Source of the DNA: Methylomonas rhizoryzae | Lineage (GTDB): Bacteria > Pseudomonadota > Gammaproteobacteria > Methylococcales > Methylomonadaceae | Assembly (NCBI RefSeq): GCF_008632455.1 | Contig: NZ_CP043929.1 | Location: forward strand, 1,612,001 to 1,676,000 | Reading direction: 5' to 3' | Length of the DNA: 64,000 nucleotides | In this document: piece by piece, positions 16,563-25,632 of the stretch | Layout of the letters: every line of letters begins with the position of its first letter | How positions within the stretch are numbered: the first letter of the stretch is position 1 | Position numbers and translations under genes: made by a program | The notes under the pieces: model-generated | The model's input: the letters and a program-made list of their open reading frames with translations, nothing else | What the model was told of the DNA's origin: nothing | Databases searched by the model: none

Positions 16563-17209
16563 CTCCTATGTTGAAAATAAAAACGACGTTCCGTCAATCC
16601 GGCGCACATTGCCGGCGCAGCCTATCCGAACCACCACGCCACTGTCGTTAATCCCAAACCCAGGCGGTCGCATTGGATGCGGTTGGGGGGCGTCGTGAAA
16701 AAGCCTTGTCTTGCTGAAGCCAGCCACCGACCGGCGCCGCCGTAAACCGATACTTAGCCGGACGCGGTAAAGCCCTATCAACAACGCAAAAACCGGACCA
16801 ATACTCAATTCCTTATTCGGCCAGCCTCGGCCGGCAAACATACAGACTTAAGGCGCTAGTCGCTATGGCAAACGACGCAACTTGGGTGAAATGCCACAGC
16901 CGCACTGGGTTTCACGCCGACGGCCAGACATACGCAAACCAGCGAAACCGGAGGGGGGCTTGTCCCGCGCCGAACGCGCAAAAAAAACCGCCACGCTACG
17001 TAGGCCCGCTTTCCGATTTATGAAAATACGGCTTGAGCTGCCAAGCCGAGGTCATGCAAGACTCGATATAAAAGCACGCACAATATATGAATAATGCCGG
17101 CAACTTAGCCTTATCGCAAATTAATATAAACATCTCTAATAATATCGTTTTGCATCGCCGACCAATTTGAATAAACTCTGTTCCAACTTCAAATTAAACG
17201 GGAAAAAAG
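16563..17209. other. 647-bp gap without a supportable gene
   Basis: This gap lies between the divergent PEP-CTERM and EAL genes. Short open frames on both strands (for example 16566-16841 minus and 16882-17094 plus) are Arg/Pro-rich and look like random reading of GC-rich DNA. The final ~100 bases are AT-rich and probably hold the promoter of the EAL gene. I see no RNA gene or repeat. Confidence 0.5.
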
Positions 17210-18139
17210 ATGTTAGCGAATATTCTACAAACGCTTACCAGCGAGCTTGAGCAAACCTTATACCTTAATTTAAACGAATTTCGCCTGGAAACCAGCGATG
17301 ATGAATTACTCAGCCGATATATCGGTCTGAAATTACGTAGCGAATTTCAAGCGATTTTCGAAATCGGTAACCCGGATGGGCTGATAGGCTACGAAGCCTT
17401 GCTCAGGCCCTCGACCGGCATCGACGCCGTGTCGCCCGGCTTCGCATTCACGATAGCGGACAACGAAGGCAAATTGGTCAAGCTGGATCGGGTAGCCCGC
17501 ACCCTGCACATGCTGAATTATCTGACCTTGCCGGATAAACGCGGCTTGTTGTTTTTGAATGTACACCCCAAGCTGATCAGCAGCGTTTCCGCCCACGGCA
17601 AGGTCTTCGAAACCTTGTTGCATCGCCACTCCGTGCCGACCCGGGAAGTCGTCATCGAAGTCAACGACGGCGAGTTGCAAACCGCTGCAGGCTTGCGCGA
17701 CGCCATTGACAGTTATAAAGACTGCGGATACCGCATTGCCATCGATCAGTTTGGCAACGCGCTATCCAAGTTGGACCGCTTATGGCGCCTATCTCCGCAT
17801 TTCGTCAAGTTCGATCCGTGCGTCGTCAAGCAAGCCGAGCGAGACGGCAAATTCCGTCGCGCCCTGCCTAAGCTGATCGAATGGGTGGAAGCGATGGGCG
17901 CCCGTTGCGTAATCACCGGGATAGAAAACGAAATCCAATTGGACATCGCCAGCAATGCCGGCGCGCAATTATTACAGGGCTACCATTTGGCCAGGCCGGC
18001 GTCCGCATCAGCCATCGGCCGCGCCGCACCGCCGGCTCGCCAGCATGCGCCGATGAGCGGCGAACCTCACCATTTCGGCAGCTTTAGCGTGGCCGCGCCC
18101 AGCCTTAAGTCGGCCGAACGCAAACCTCTAAGGCATTGA
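17210..18139 (+). CDS. degenerate EAL-domain protein
   Basis: 309 residues. A ~50-residue helical N-terminus precedes an EAL fold with E62-A-L in GYEALLRP, FLNVHP (~118), VIEVNDGEL, IAIDQFGN and VKFDP. Active EAL phosphodiesterases have E(I/V/L)TE and DDFG at the metal site; here these read EVND and DQFG, so c-di-GMP hydrolysis is doubtful and a binding or protein-interaction role is more likely. The last ~45 residues are low-complexity Ala/Pro/His-rich. It lies 36 bp upstream of a secreted NTF2-like gene on the same strand. Confidence 0.8.
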   Translation: MLANILQTLTSELEQTLYLNLNEFRLETSDDELLSRYIGLKLRSEFQAIFEIGNPDGLIGYEALLRPSTGIDAVSPGFAFTIADNEGKLVKLDRVARTLHMLNYLTLPDKRGLLFLNVHPKLISSVSAHGKVFETLLHRHSVPTREVVIEVNDGELQTAAGLRDAIDSYKDCGYRIAIDQFGNALSKLDRLWRLSPHFVKFDPCVVKQAERDGKFRRALPKLIEWVEAMGARCVITGIENEIQLDIASNAGAQLLQGYHLARPASASAIGRAAPPARQHAPMSGEPHHFGSFSVAAPSLKSAERKPLRH

Positions 18140-18175
18140 CAGCCTGCTTATTCGAACCTGAATCCGGAGTTGAAC

Positions 18176-18670
18176 ATGCGACATTTAAGCTCATCGATAC
18201 CGCGAAAATTGGTCTTTCCCGCCTTATTCAGCCTGGGCGCAACGGCATTTCCGCTTGCGGCCGCGAGCGACGATGCCAAGCAAATCGCCCAGCGGCACGC
18301 CGACAACTGGACGCAAACACTGGAGGCCGCGCAAGGCGAGGACATCATGGAGTTGTACGCTTCTTCCAAACCCACGGTCATTTTTCCCAGCGGCCGGGTA
18401 GTGGATTCCCAACCGGAACTGGAAAACTTTTGGCACGGCTTTTTGGATTCAAAAGGCGCGAAGACTCGGATGACCGTTGCCGACGCGCACTTCAACAGCA
18501 CGGGCGGCCGTGAACAATCCAACGTGGTCGTCGCCAAATACCTGGTGGTTCGGGAAAATCAGCGCCGGCCCTACCTATTTACCCTGAATAAAACCCAATG
18601 GCGGCTGGACACGGTATTGACCCGCCAAACCAACGGCCAGTGGAAAACCCAATTGCAAAATTGGCATTAG
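18176..18670 (+). CDS. secreted SnoaL/DUF4440-like (NTF2 fold) protein
   Basis: 164 residues from the ATG at 18176, chosen because CCGGAG lies 7 bases upstream; a TTG at 18170 is also in frame. A signal peptide (LVFPALFSLGATAFPLAAAS) is followed by a small alpha+beta domain with the features of NTF2-like proteins: an N-terminal helix (KQIAQRHADNWTQTLEA), then DIMELYASSKPTVIFPSGRV and a C-terminal sheet (QWRLDTVLTRQTNGQWKT). No catalytic residues can be assigned. A strong terminator follows. Confidence 0.65.
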   Translation: MRHLSSSIPRKLVFPALFSLGATAFPLAAASDDAKQIAQRHADNWTQTLEAAQGEDIMELYASSKPTVIFPSGRVVDSQPELENFWHGFLDSKGAKTRMTVADAHFNSTGGREQSNVVVAKYLVVRENQRRPYLFTLNKTQWRLDTVLTRQTNGQWKTQLQNWH

Positions 18671-18693
18671 CATTAGGCGCCCCCGCCACTTTG

Positions 18694-18721
18694 TCCCGCC
18701 TGTTACGGCGGGATTTTTTTT
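18694..18721 (+). terminator. intrinsic terminator
   Basis: tcccgcc / ggcggga stem with a short loop directly followed by a run of Ts, 23 bases after the NTF2-like gene stop. A textbook rho-independent terminator. Confidence 0.9.
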
Positions 18722-19014
18722 GCCGCAAAGACGCCGTTGCCGTTCCGTTAAGCAACGGCCTAGCGGCCTTTGCACCTCAATTTACCGCCTGTTATGCCCG
18801 AAAACTATATCGATATAATAATTCAGCATATCACCGGTTTCGCATTGATTATCTATATTTATCGTTTTATGCAAAAACACAGATTAATTAAACTATATTT
18901 CAAGCGGTAAGCAACTGAAATCAGGCTGAATGATATTGATTAAAAACGCTAGTCAAACTGAATTCAGCTACTCCTAATTCATTCCATGAAACCAGAATAA
19001 GACAAGGCACAATA

Positions 19015-20544
19015 ATGAACAAGCAGTTAATTTCACGACACGGCAAATACTTATTGGCCGCTTTACTAATAGCGCAATCGGCGCACGCCGAAGATTACTA
19101 CCGTAAAACCAAGGCTTACCGGTTGGAGCCGGAACCGGACCCGCCCAGTTACGTGCGCAATCTGAGTAAGACTCAGTTCGAGCAATTCCGGGACGTCGAA
19201 TGGCTGGACGTCGGCCTGGATTTTCGTACTCGCTACGAATACCGGGAAAACGATTTGCGCCGCCGCAACGATCCGATCACCGGCGCTACCTTGGACAAAT
19301 ACCGCGCCGATCCGGATAACCTGTGGCTGCTGCGCACTCGGGCTTACCTGGGCGTCAAGGACATTCTGGACCCGTTGCGTTTCGCGGTGGAATTCGAAGA
19401 CGCCAGAAGCTACAACGGCCGCTACGAACGCACCGACGCCGACATCAACGAATTCGAATTGATCCAAGGTTACGGCGAGTTGTATTTCGACAATGCCTTG
19501 GGCCCCAACCGGCCGATCAGCATCCGTGCCGGCCGCCAATCGCTGGAACTATTGGACCGGCGCCTGATAGGCAATAACCAGTTTCGCAACACCACCAACA
19601 ATTTCGAAGGCTACCGAATCCGTTTCGGCAAGAAACAAAACAATTGGGACCTGGATACCTTCGCGCTGCAACCGGTAGAACGTTTGAAATACGACTTCGA
19701 CCGGCCGGACGAAGACACCTGGATTTACGGCGCCGTGCTCAGCCTGAAACAATGGTCCGAATACGTCACCATCCAGCCGTATTTTCTGGGCCGTAAGGTT
19801 AACGGCGACCCTTACAATCCGGTCAAGCTCCATCGCAAAAACGATATGGACATCTACGCGCCCGGCCTGCGGGTTTACGGTTTGTTCGGCGACAGCGGCT
19901 TCGATTTCGATGCCGACATCAACAAGCAATTCGGCCGTTTCGGCTACACCCGTAGCGGCGTCAAGGAACAGTTGATGCTGCAACACGACACGATTGGTTA
20001 TGCCTTGGAACTGGGGTATAGCTTCGACCACGCCTGGAAACCGCGTGCCAGCGTGTTTTACGCCTACGGCAGCGGCGACAAAGACCCGAACCGCTTTGCC
20101 AGCAGCGGAAGTAACGAACGCTTCGACGCGTTTTACGGCTTCAATCAACCCTGGTCGCGCAACGATTATTTTTCCTGGGATAACATCCACGCGCCTAAAG
20201 CCCGTTTGGAATTTGCCCCTTACGACGGAGTGCGGATAGACACCGGCTATAACGCCTATTTCCTGGCCAGCGAGACCGAAGCCTGGAACCGCGCGAATCT
20301 GCGCGACGTGACCGGTAAAAGCGGCAGTTTTCTGGGCCACGAGTTCGACATCCGCCTGCGTCACAAACTTAACGCTTACGTGGACTGGAGTTTGAGCTAC
20401 GCCCGCTTTACCCCGGGGGATTTCACCCTATCCCAAGACGAAAGCAGTTCCGCCAACGGACCTTTTACCACGGAGCCCAGCAACTTCTTTTATTTCGAAG
20501 TGTCGCTCAACGCCTTCGGCGACGGCAAGCCCAAATACCGCTAG
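19015..20544 (+). CDS. alginate-export-family outer membrane beta-barrel
   Basis: 509 residues. Signal peptide (LLAALLIAQSAHA) then a mature chain rich in alternating aromatic/charged beta-strands, matching the Alginate_exp (AlgE-like) family: DFRTRYEYRENDLRR, LLRTRAYLGVKD, FAVEFEDARSY, IRAGRQSLELLDRRLIGNN and NNFEGYRI. Such barrels are outer-membrane channels for anionic solutes. The sulfate uptake operon starts 159 bp downstream on the same strand, so a role in sulfate or sulfonate entry is as plausible as polysaccharide export. AAGG precedes the ATG. Confidence 0.85.
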   Translation: MNKQLISRHGKYLLAALLIAQSAHAEDYYRKTKAYRLEPEPDPPSYVRNLSKTQFEQFRDVEWLDVGLDFRTRYEYRENDLRRRNDPITGATLDKYRADPDNLWLLRTRAYLGVKDILDPLRFAVEFEDARSYNGRYERTDADINEFELIQGYGELYFDNALGPNRPISIRAGRQSLELLDRRLIGNNQFRNTTNNFEGYRIRFGKKQNNWDLDTFALQPVERLKYDFDRPDEDTWIYGAVLSLKQWSEYVTIQPYFLGRKVNGDPYNPVKLHRKNDMDIYAPGLRVYGLFGDSGFDFDADINKQFGRFGYTRSGVKEQLMLQHDTIGYALELGYSFDHAWKPRASVFYAYGSGDKDPNRFASSGSNERFDAFYGFNQPWSRNDYFSWDNIHAPKARLEFAPYDGVRIDTGYNAYFLASETEAWNRANLRDVTGKSGSFLGHEFDIRLRHKLNAYVDWSLSYARFTPGDFTLSQDESSSANGPFTTEPSNFFYFEVSLNAFGDGKPKYR

Positions 20545-20555
20545 TCCGCCTTATT

Positions 20556-20582
20556 CGGCTTAGGCGCTTGCCGCCTAAGCCG
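20556..20582 (+). terminator. perfect 11-bp hairpin after the porin gene
   Basis: cggcttaggcg / cgcctaagccg with a 5-base loop, 11 bases after the stop codon. No immediate T-run follows (cttttt comes ~17 bases later), so it may be a terminator or an mRNA-stabilising hairpin. Confidence 0.55.
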
Positions 20583-20703
20583 GAACGCAGTCTTGACGCT
20601 TTTTATATCTTATTTTGTGATATTTATTTCTAATTAAATCGCTTTTTATCAATAAAAACTCTGGCTACGATACGTACAACCTTACTTAATTCAGGAAATC
20701 GAC

Positions 20704-21711
20704 ATGACAGCGCATCATCCTCTCAAGCCACTGCTATTGGCATTGGCGCTATTTGCCGGCAGCGGCAGTGCCGGCGCGGACCGGACTTTACTCAACGTCT
20801 CCTACGATCCGACCCGGGAACTTTACCAAGCCTTCAACAAGGAATTCATTCAACATTGGAAAAGCAAAACCGGCGAAGACATCGAAGTGCAACAATCGCA
20901 CGGCGGCGGCGGCAAACAAACCCGCGCCGTGATCGACGGTTTGGAGGCCGACGTGGTAACCCTGGCCTTGTCGTATGACATCGACCAAATCTCCGCCAAG
21001 GCCGGCTTGCTGCCCAAAGACTGGCAAAATCGCCTGCCCAACCACAGTGTGCCTTATACCTCGACCATCGTGTTTTTGGTCCGCAAAGGCAATCCCAAAC
21101 AAATCAAAGATTGGGACGATCTGGCGAAAGACGGGGTATCGGTGATTACCCCCAACCCTAAAACCTCCGGCGGCGCCCGTTACAACTACTTGGCCGCATG
21201 GGCCTTTGCGGAAAAACGTTACGGCGGCAAAGAAGCGGCTAAGGACTTTGTCAAAAAGCTGTTTAAAAACGTGCCGGTACTGGATTCCGGCGCGCGCGGC
21301 TCGACCACGACCTTTATCCAGCGCGGTATCGGCGACGTGTTGATCACCTGGGAAAACGAAGCCTTTTTGGCGCTGAAGGAATACGGTGCGGCGGAATTCG
21401 AACCGGTAGTCCCGCCGCTGAGCATCAAGGCGGAAACTCCGGTCGCCATAGTCGACAAAATCGTCGACAAAAACGGCACCCGCGACTTGGCCGAGGCTTA
21501 TCTGAATTATCTGTACACGCCGATAGGACAAAAATTGGTAGCCAAGCACTTTTACCGCCCGGCCTTGCCGGAACATGCGGAGGCCGCCGATCTGGCGCGC
21601 TTCGCCAAGCTGGAACTGATCACGGTGGACGGCCAATTCGGCGGTTGGGTCAAAGCTCAAGCCGAGCATTTCGACGACGGCGGTAGCTTCGATCAAATTT
21701 ATACGCCTTAA
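20704..21711 (+). CDS. sbp: periplasmic sulfate-binding protein
   Basis: 335 residues. Signal peptide (LLLALALFAGSGSAGA) then the sulfate/thiosulfate-binding family signature NVSYDPTRELY at the mature N-terminus, QSHGGGGKQTRAVIDGLEAD, and PNPKTSGGARYNYLAAW. It delivers sulfate to CysTWA. AGGA lies 7 bases before the ATG. The family contains both Sbp and CysP; sequence alone does not decide sulfate versus thiosulfate preference. Confidence 0.93.
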   Translation: MTAHHPLKPLLLALALFAGSGSAGADRTLLNVSYDPTRELYQAFNKEFIQHWKSKTGEDIEVQQSHGGGGKQTRAVIDGLEADVVTLALSYDIDQISAKAGLLPKDWQNRLPNHSVPYTSTIVFLVRKGNPKQIKDWDDLAKDGVSVITPNPKTSGGARYNYLAAWAFAEKRYGGKEAAKDFVKKLFKNVPVLDSGARGSTTTFIQRGIGDVLITWENEAFLALKEYGAAEFEPVVPPLSIKAETPVAIVDKIVDKNGTRDLAEAYLNYLYTPIGQKLVAKHFYRPALPEHAEAADLARFAKLELITVDGQFGGWVKAQAEHFDDGGSFDQIYTP

Positions 21712-21757
21712 CGATCATGAAGGCCTGGCAATCGCCCCGGCAAATGAAAGGGAGTTG

Positions 21758-21819
21758 GTAGGAGCGACGTCTAGTCGCGATGATGGCCTTGCGAATCGCG
21801 GCTATCTGTCGTTCCCCCC
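21758..21819. repeat. degenerate REPIN-type palindrome upstream of cysT
   Basis: gtaggagcgacgtctagtcg in the left arm, with a decayed right arm (cgcggctatctgtcgttcccc). It is the only copy I see outside the CRISPR-Cas locus and the most diverged. It lies between sbp and cysT, and the open frame upstream of the real cysT start is translated from it. Confidence 0.7.
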
Positions 21820-21884
21820 ATAACTTTCATAGTAAACCCTTTAAGCGGACAAGTTGTTGCCCCCAACTCGACTCTAGGAACGTT

Positions 21885-22712
21885 ATGCCTCAAAGCTACA
21901 TCATGCCCGGATTCAAACCGGCACTGGGTTTCACCCTGCTGTATCTGACCCTGATCGTGCTGATACCGCTGAGCGCCTTGCTGCTGAAATCCTTGCAACT
22001 CAGCCCGGACCAATATTGGGCGCTACTGACCAATAAGCGGGTACTGGCTTCGTTTCAGGTCAGCTTCGGCGCCTCGCTGCTGGCCGCCGCCGTCGCCGCT
22101 GCGCTGGGATTCTGCATTGCCTGGACCCTGGTGCGCTATCCCTTCCCCGGCAAGAAGCTGTTCGACGCGTTGATAGATCTGCCGTTCGCGCTGCCGACCG
22201 CGGTCGCCGGCATCGTATTGGCGACGCTGTACGAGCCCAAAGGCTGGATAGGCAGCTGGTTGCTGCAAGCCTTCGGCATACACGTGGCTTATAAACCCTT
22301 GGGGATAGTCGTGGCGCTGATTTTCATCGGCCTGCCGTTCGTGGTGCGCACCGTAGAACCGGTGTTGCAGGAGTTCGACAGCGCAATGGAGGAAGCCGCT
22401 GCCAGCTTGGGCGCCGGCCGCTTGCAAACCTTTTTGAAAGTGATTTTCCCCAACGTGCTGCCGTCGGCCATCACCGGCTTCGCGTTAGCATTCGCCCGCG
22501 GTGTCGGCGAATACGGCTCGGTGATTTTCATTGCCGGCAACATGCCGTACGTGTCGGAAATCGTGCCGCTGTTGATCATTACCAAACTGGAACAGTACGA
22601 CTATGCCGGCGCCACCGCAATCGGTTTGACGATGTTGTTACTGTCGTTTTTGTTGCTGCTTTTGGTTAACAGCCTGCAGTGGTGGGTACGCCGCCGCGGC
22701 GGGCAATTGTAA
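21885..22712 (+). CDS. cysT: sulfate ABC transporter permease CysT
   Basis: 275 residues from the ATG at 21885, with AGGA 7 bases upstream; E. coli CysT is 277. The longer open frame to 21780 runs back into a REPIN and is not used. Six predicted membrane helices and the permease EAA loop (EEAAASLGAGRLQTFLKVIFP, ~170-190) that contacts CysA. Works with CysW as heterodimeric channel. Confidence 0.93.
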   Translation: MPQSYIMPGFKPALGFTLLYLTLIVLIPLSALLLKSLQLSPDQYWALLTNKRVLASFQVSFGASLLAAAVAAALGFCIAWTLVRYPFPGKKLFDALIDLPFALPTAVAGIVLATLYEPKGWIGSWLLQAFGIHVAYKPLGIVVALIFIGLPFVVRTVEPVLQEFDSAMEEAAASLGAGRLQTFLKVIFPNVLPSAITGFALAFARGVGEYGSVIFIAGNMPYVSEIVPLLIITKLEQYDYAGATAIGLTMLLLSFLLLLLVNSLQWWVRRRGGQL

Positions 22713-22724
22713 GGAGAAACCAAC

Positions 22725-23606
22725 GTGAGTACTTCGACTGCCTATTTCAATCGCCGCAGCGCGCAAACCGCCGATCCCGCCTGGCTGCGTTATGTCTTGA
22801 TCGCCGTTACCTTGGGCGTGATCGGCCTGTTTTTGATCCTGCCATTGGCCGCGGTGCTATTGGAAGCTTTCGCCAAAGGCTGGTCGGCCTACGCGGACAG
22901 TCTCGGCCAGCCGGACACGTTGGCCGCAATACGTCTGACCCTGTTAACGGCAGCTATTGCCGTGCCGTTGACCGCCTGGTTCGGCATTTGCGCGGCCTGG
23001 GCCATCGCCCGCTTCGAATTTCGCGGCAAAAGCCTGTTGCTGACCCTGATCGATTTGCCGTTTTCGGTTTCGCCGGTCATCGCCGGCCTGATTTACGTGC
23101 TGGTATTCGGCGCCCAAGGCTGGCTGGGCCCGTGGCTGTCCGCGCACGACATCAAAATCATTTTCGCGGTGCCCGGCATCGTGCTGGCCACGCTATTCGT
23201 GACCTTTCCGTTCGTGGCCCGCGAATTGATTCCGTTGATGCAGGAAATCGGCCACGAAGAAGAGGAAGCCGCCTTGTCGTTGGGCGCCAGCGCTTGGCAA
23301 ATGTTTTTCAAAGTCACCTTGCCCAACGTCAAATGGGGCTTGCTGTACGGCGTGTTGCTGTGCAATGCCCGAGCGATGGGCGAATTCGGCGCGGTCTCGG
23401 TGGTTTCCGGTCACATTCGCGGTTTGACCAACACCCTGCCGCTGCACGTTGAAGTCAGCTACAACGAATACCAATTCGTCGGCGCCTTCGCCGGCGCTTC
23501 GGTGCTGGCCAGCCTGGCCGTACTGACGCTGCTGGCCAAAACCGCGCTGGAATGGCGGCAACGCAAAACCTTGAAGGCTTTACGCGCCGGCCGTCTACCC
23601 GATTAA
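22725..23606 (+). CDS. cysW: sulfate ABC transporter permease CysW
   Basis: 293 residues starting at GTG 22725, 12 bp after cysT, with an AAGGAG ribosome-binding site 8 bases upstream that decides this start. Six predicted membrane helices; EAA loop EEEAALSLGASAWQMFFKVTLP at ~180-200. Partner of CysT in the sulfate importer. Confidence 0.94.
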   Translation: MSTSTAYFNRRSAQTADPAWLRYVLIAVTLGVIGLFLILPLAAVLLEAFAKGWSAYADSLGQPDTLAAIRLTLLTAAIAVPLTAWFGICAAWAIARFEFRGKSLLLTLIDLPFSVSPVIAGLIYVLVFGAQGWLGPWLSAHDIKIIFAVPGIVLATLFVTFPFVARELIPLMQEIGHEEEEAALSLGASAWQMFFKVTLPNVKWGLLYGVLLCNARAMGEFGAVSVVSGHIRGLTNTLPLHVEVSYNEYQFVGAFAGASVLASLAVLTLLAKTALEWRQRKTLKALRAGRLPD

Positions 23607-23628
23607 CGCATCCCACGAGAACTTCGCC

Positions 23629-24663
23629 ATGAGCATACGTTTAAAACACATCAGCAAACAATTCGGCGCTTTCAACGCGTTGCACGACATCAGCCTGGAT
23701 ATCCCGGAAGGGGAACTGGTGGCCTTGTTGGGCCCGTCCGGCTGCGGAAAAACCACGCTGTTGCGCATCATAGCCGGTCTGGAAACCGCCGACCGGGGCG
23801 AAATCTACCTGCTCGGCGACAATGTCACCGCACAACCGGTCAAAGAACGCCGAATAGGTTTCGTATTTCAACATTACGCCTTGTTCCGGCACATGACGGT
23901 GTTCGACAACATCGCCTTCGGCTTAAGGGTCAAGCCGCGCAAATTGCGCCCCAGCGAAGCGCAAATCAGAGACAAAGTGCACGCCTTATTGCAGTTGGTG
24001 CAATTGGATTGGCTGCACGACCGGTTTCCGGAGCAACTGTCCGGCGGCCAGCGGCAAAGGATAGCCCTGGCCCGCGCCTTGGCCGTGGAACCCTCCGTAT
24101 TGTTGCTGGACGAACCGTTCGGCGCGTTGGACGCCAGCGTGCGCAAAGACTTGCGGCTGTGGTTGCGGCATTTGCATCAGGAACTGAACGTTACCAGCAT
24201 TTTCGTAACCCACGATCAGGAAGAAGCCATGGAAGTCGCCAGCCAAATCGTGGTGTTGAACCACGGCAAAATCGAGCAAAAAGGCAGCCCCGGCGAAATT
24301 TACGACCACCCGCACAGCGATTTCGTCTCGCGCTTCATCGGTCATACCAACGTACTGCACTTCGGCCGGGACGATGCGCCGTGGTTGCAAAACATAGACC
24401 TGGCTGTAGGCGACAAACAGGGCAACGTCGCCCATGTGCGTCCGCACCATATCGAAGTCAACAAAGCGGACCATTCGCCGATCCGGGTTAAGGACTGGCA
24501 GCATTTGGGCGGCTTCATCCGCCTGGAATTGCAACGGGAAGACCCTAGCGACCCAAATGCCACGCTGTACGCCGAGGTGGCGGACGAGCAATTTAAAACC
24601 CTTAACTTGCAAAAAGGCCAGCCGGTCAAACTGCGCATCAAGCAAGCGCGTTGGTTTGCCTAG
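23629..24663 (+). CDS. cysA: sulfate ABC transporter ATPase CysA
   Basis: 344 residues. Walker A GPSGCGKTT (~35-43), signature LSGGQRQRIALARAL (~136-150), Walker B LLLDEPFGALD and the switch histidine in VTHDQEEAMEV are intact. A C-terminal regulatory domain (~240-344) with the VRPHHIEV segment follows, as in CysA. Drives sulfate import with Sbp-CysTW. Confidence 0.95.
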   Translation: MSIRLKHISKQFGAFNALHDISLDIPEGELVALLGPSGCGKTTLLRIIAGLETADRGEIYLLGDNVTAQPVKERRIGFVFQHYALFRHMTVFDNIAFGLRVKPRKLRPSEAQIRDKVHALLQLVQLDWLHDRFPEQLSGGQRQRIALARALAVEPSVLLLDEPFGALDASVRKDLRLWLRHLHQELNVTSIFVTHDQEEAMEVASQIVVLNHGKIEQKGSPGEIYDHPHSDFVSRFIGHTNVLHFGRDDAPWLQNIDLAVGDKQGNVAHVRPHHIEVNKADHSPIRVKDWQHLGGFIRLELQREDPSDPNATLYAEVADEQFKTLNLQKGQPVKLRIKQARWFA

Positions 24664-24702
24664 CACTTTATCCGATCAGCAGCGCACACGGGAACGCGAA
24701 CC

Positions 24703-25632
24703 ATGAACTTTAGCCAATTGGAATTGCTGCGGGTATTGCAAGCCACCGCTTTCAACTTGTCCAAAGCCGGCGACAAATTGAATATCGTGCAATCGGCCGC
24801 CAGCCGACAAATTCAGTTGTTGGAAGACGAACTGGGTAATCCTTTGCTACACCGAACCGGCAAGAAAATCGTCGGCTTCACTCGGCTGGGCGAACGGGTG
24901 CTGGCGCAAATCGAGGCGATCGAACTGGCTAAACGCAATATTCTGAGCATCGCCAGGGAATACAAAAATCACAGAGACGGCGAATTGCGCATCGCCACTA
25001 CTCATACTCAGGCCAAATATTTTCTACCCGGCCCTATCCGCCGTTTTCGCCAGCAATTTCCGCACATCCGAATTTACATGGTACAAGCGTCGCCGCATCA
25101 AATCGTCGACTTGCTGCACCAGCACGAGGCGGATATCGCGATATGCACCGAAAAACTGGACGAAGACGAACAGTTGGCGGTAGTGCCTTGTTACGAATGG
25201 CACCATATCGCCGTGGTACCGCACGGTCACCCGTTCGCGGAGCAAGCGGTCAGCCTGCAAAACCTGGCATCTCACCCGCTCTTGACTTACTCGCCGGGCT
25301 ATACGGGTTACAGCAACATCGCCAAAGCCTTTCAACAAGCGGGCTTGCAGTTGAATGCGGTACTGTCGGCGGCCGATTCCGACGTGATCAAAACCTATGT
25401 TCGGCAAGGCGCAGGAGTGGGCATCATTGCCGGTACTTCATACGAAAGCGCGCTGGACGGCGATTTACTGCGCGTGGATTTATCGTCGCTCATCCCGCAC
25501 TCGCAAACCAAAATCGCCTATTTGAAACCGCTGTATTTGCCGGGCTTTCTGCAACATTTTTTACAACTCTTACAAGACGGCAACGCCGGCGCCACCAACG
25601 TGAAGCCGCTACGGCAAATGCGTAGCGCTTAG
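24703..25632 (+). CDS. cysB: CysB-type LysR regulator
   Basis: 309 residues. N-terminal winged helix-turn-helix (FSQLELLRVLQATAFNLSKA; SAASRQIQLLEDELG) and a C-terminal inducer-binding domain with the sulfur-regulator features TTHTQAKYFLPGPIRRFRQQ and DADSDVIKTYVRQGAGVGII-like residues. CysB activates sulfate assimilation genes in response to O- or N-acetylserine. Slightly shorter than E. coli CysB (324). Placed as the last gene of the sulfate operon; its end overlaps the convergent HDOD gene by 4 bp. Confidence 0.88.
   Translation: MNFSQLELLRVLQATAFNLSKAGDKLNIVQSAASRQIQLLEDELGNPLLHRTGKKIVGFTRLGERVLAQIEAIELAKRNILSIAREYKNHRDGELRIATTHTQAKYFLPGPIRRFRQQFPHIRIYMVQASPHQIVDLLHQHEADIAICTEKLDEDEQLAVVPCYEWHHIAVVPHGHPFAEQAVSLQNLASHPLLTYSPGYTGYSNIAKAFQQAGLQLNAVLSAADSDVIKTYVRQGAGVGIIAGTSYESALDGDLLRVDLSSLIPHSQTKIAYLKPLYLPGFLQHFLQLLQDGNAGATNVKPLRQMRSA

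Noticed and set aside
16882..17094. 70-codon plus-strand frame, and a superficially GEMM-like gcaaacc...gggg stretch
   Set aside because: The frame is Arg/Pro-rich and unlike known proteins. The stretch lacks the second hairpin and the closing AGCCGG...GCCG element.
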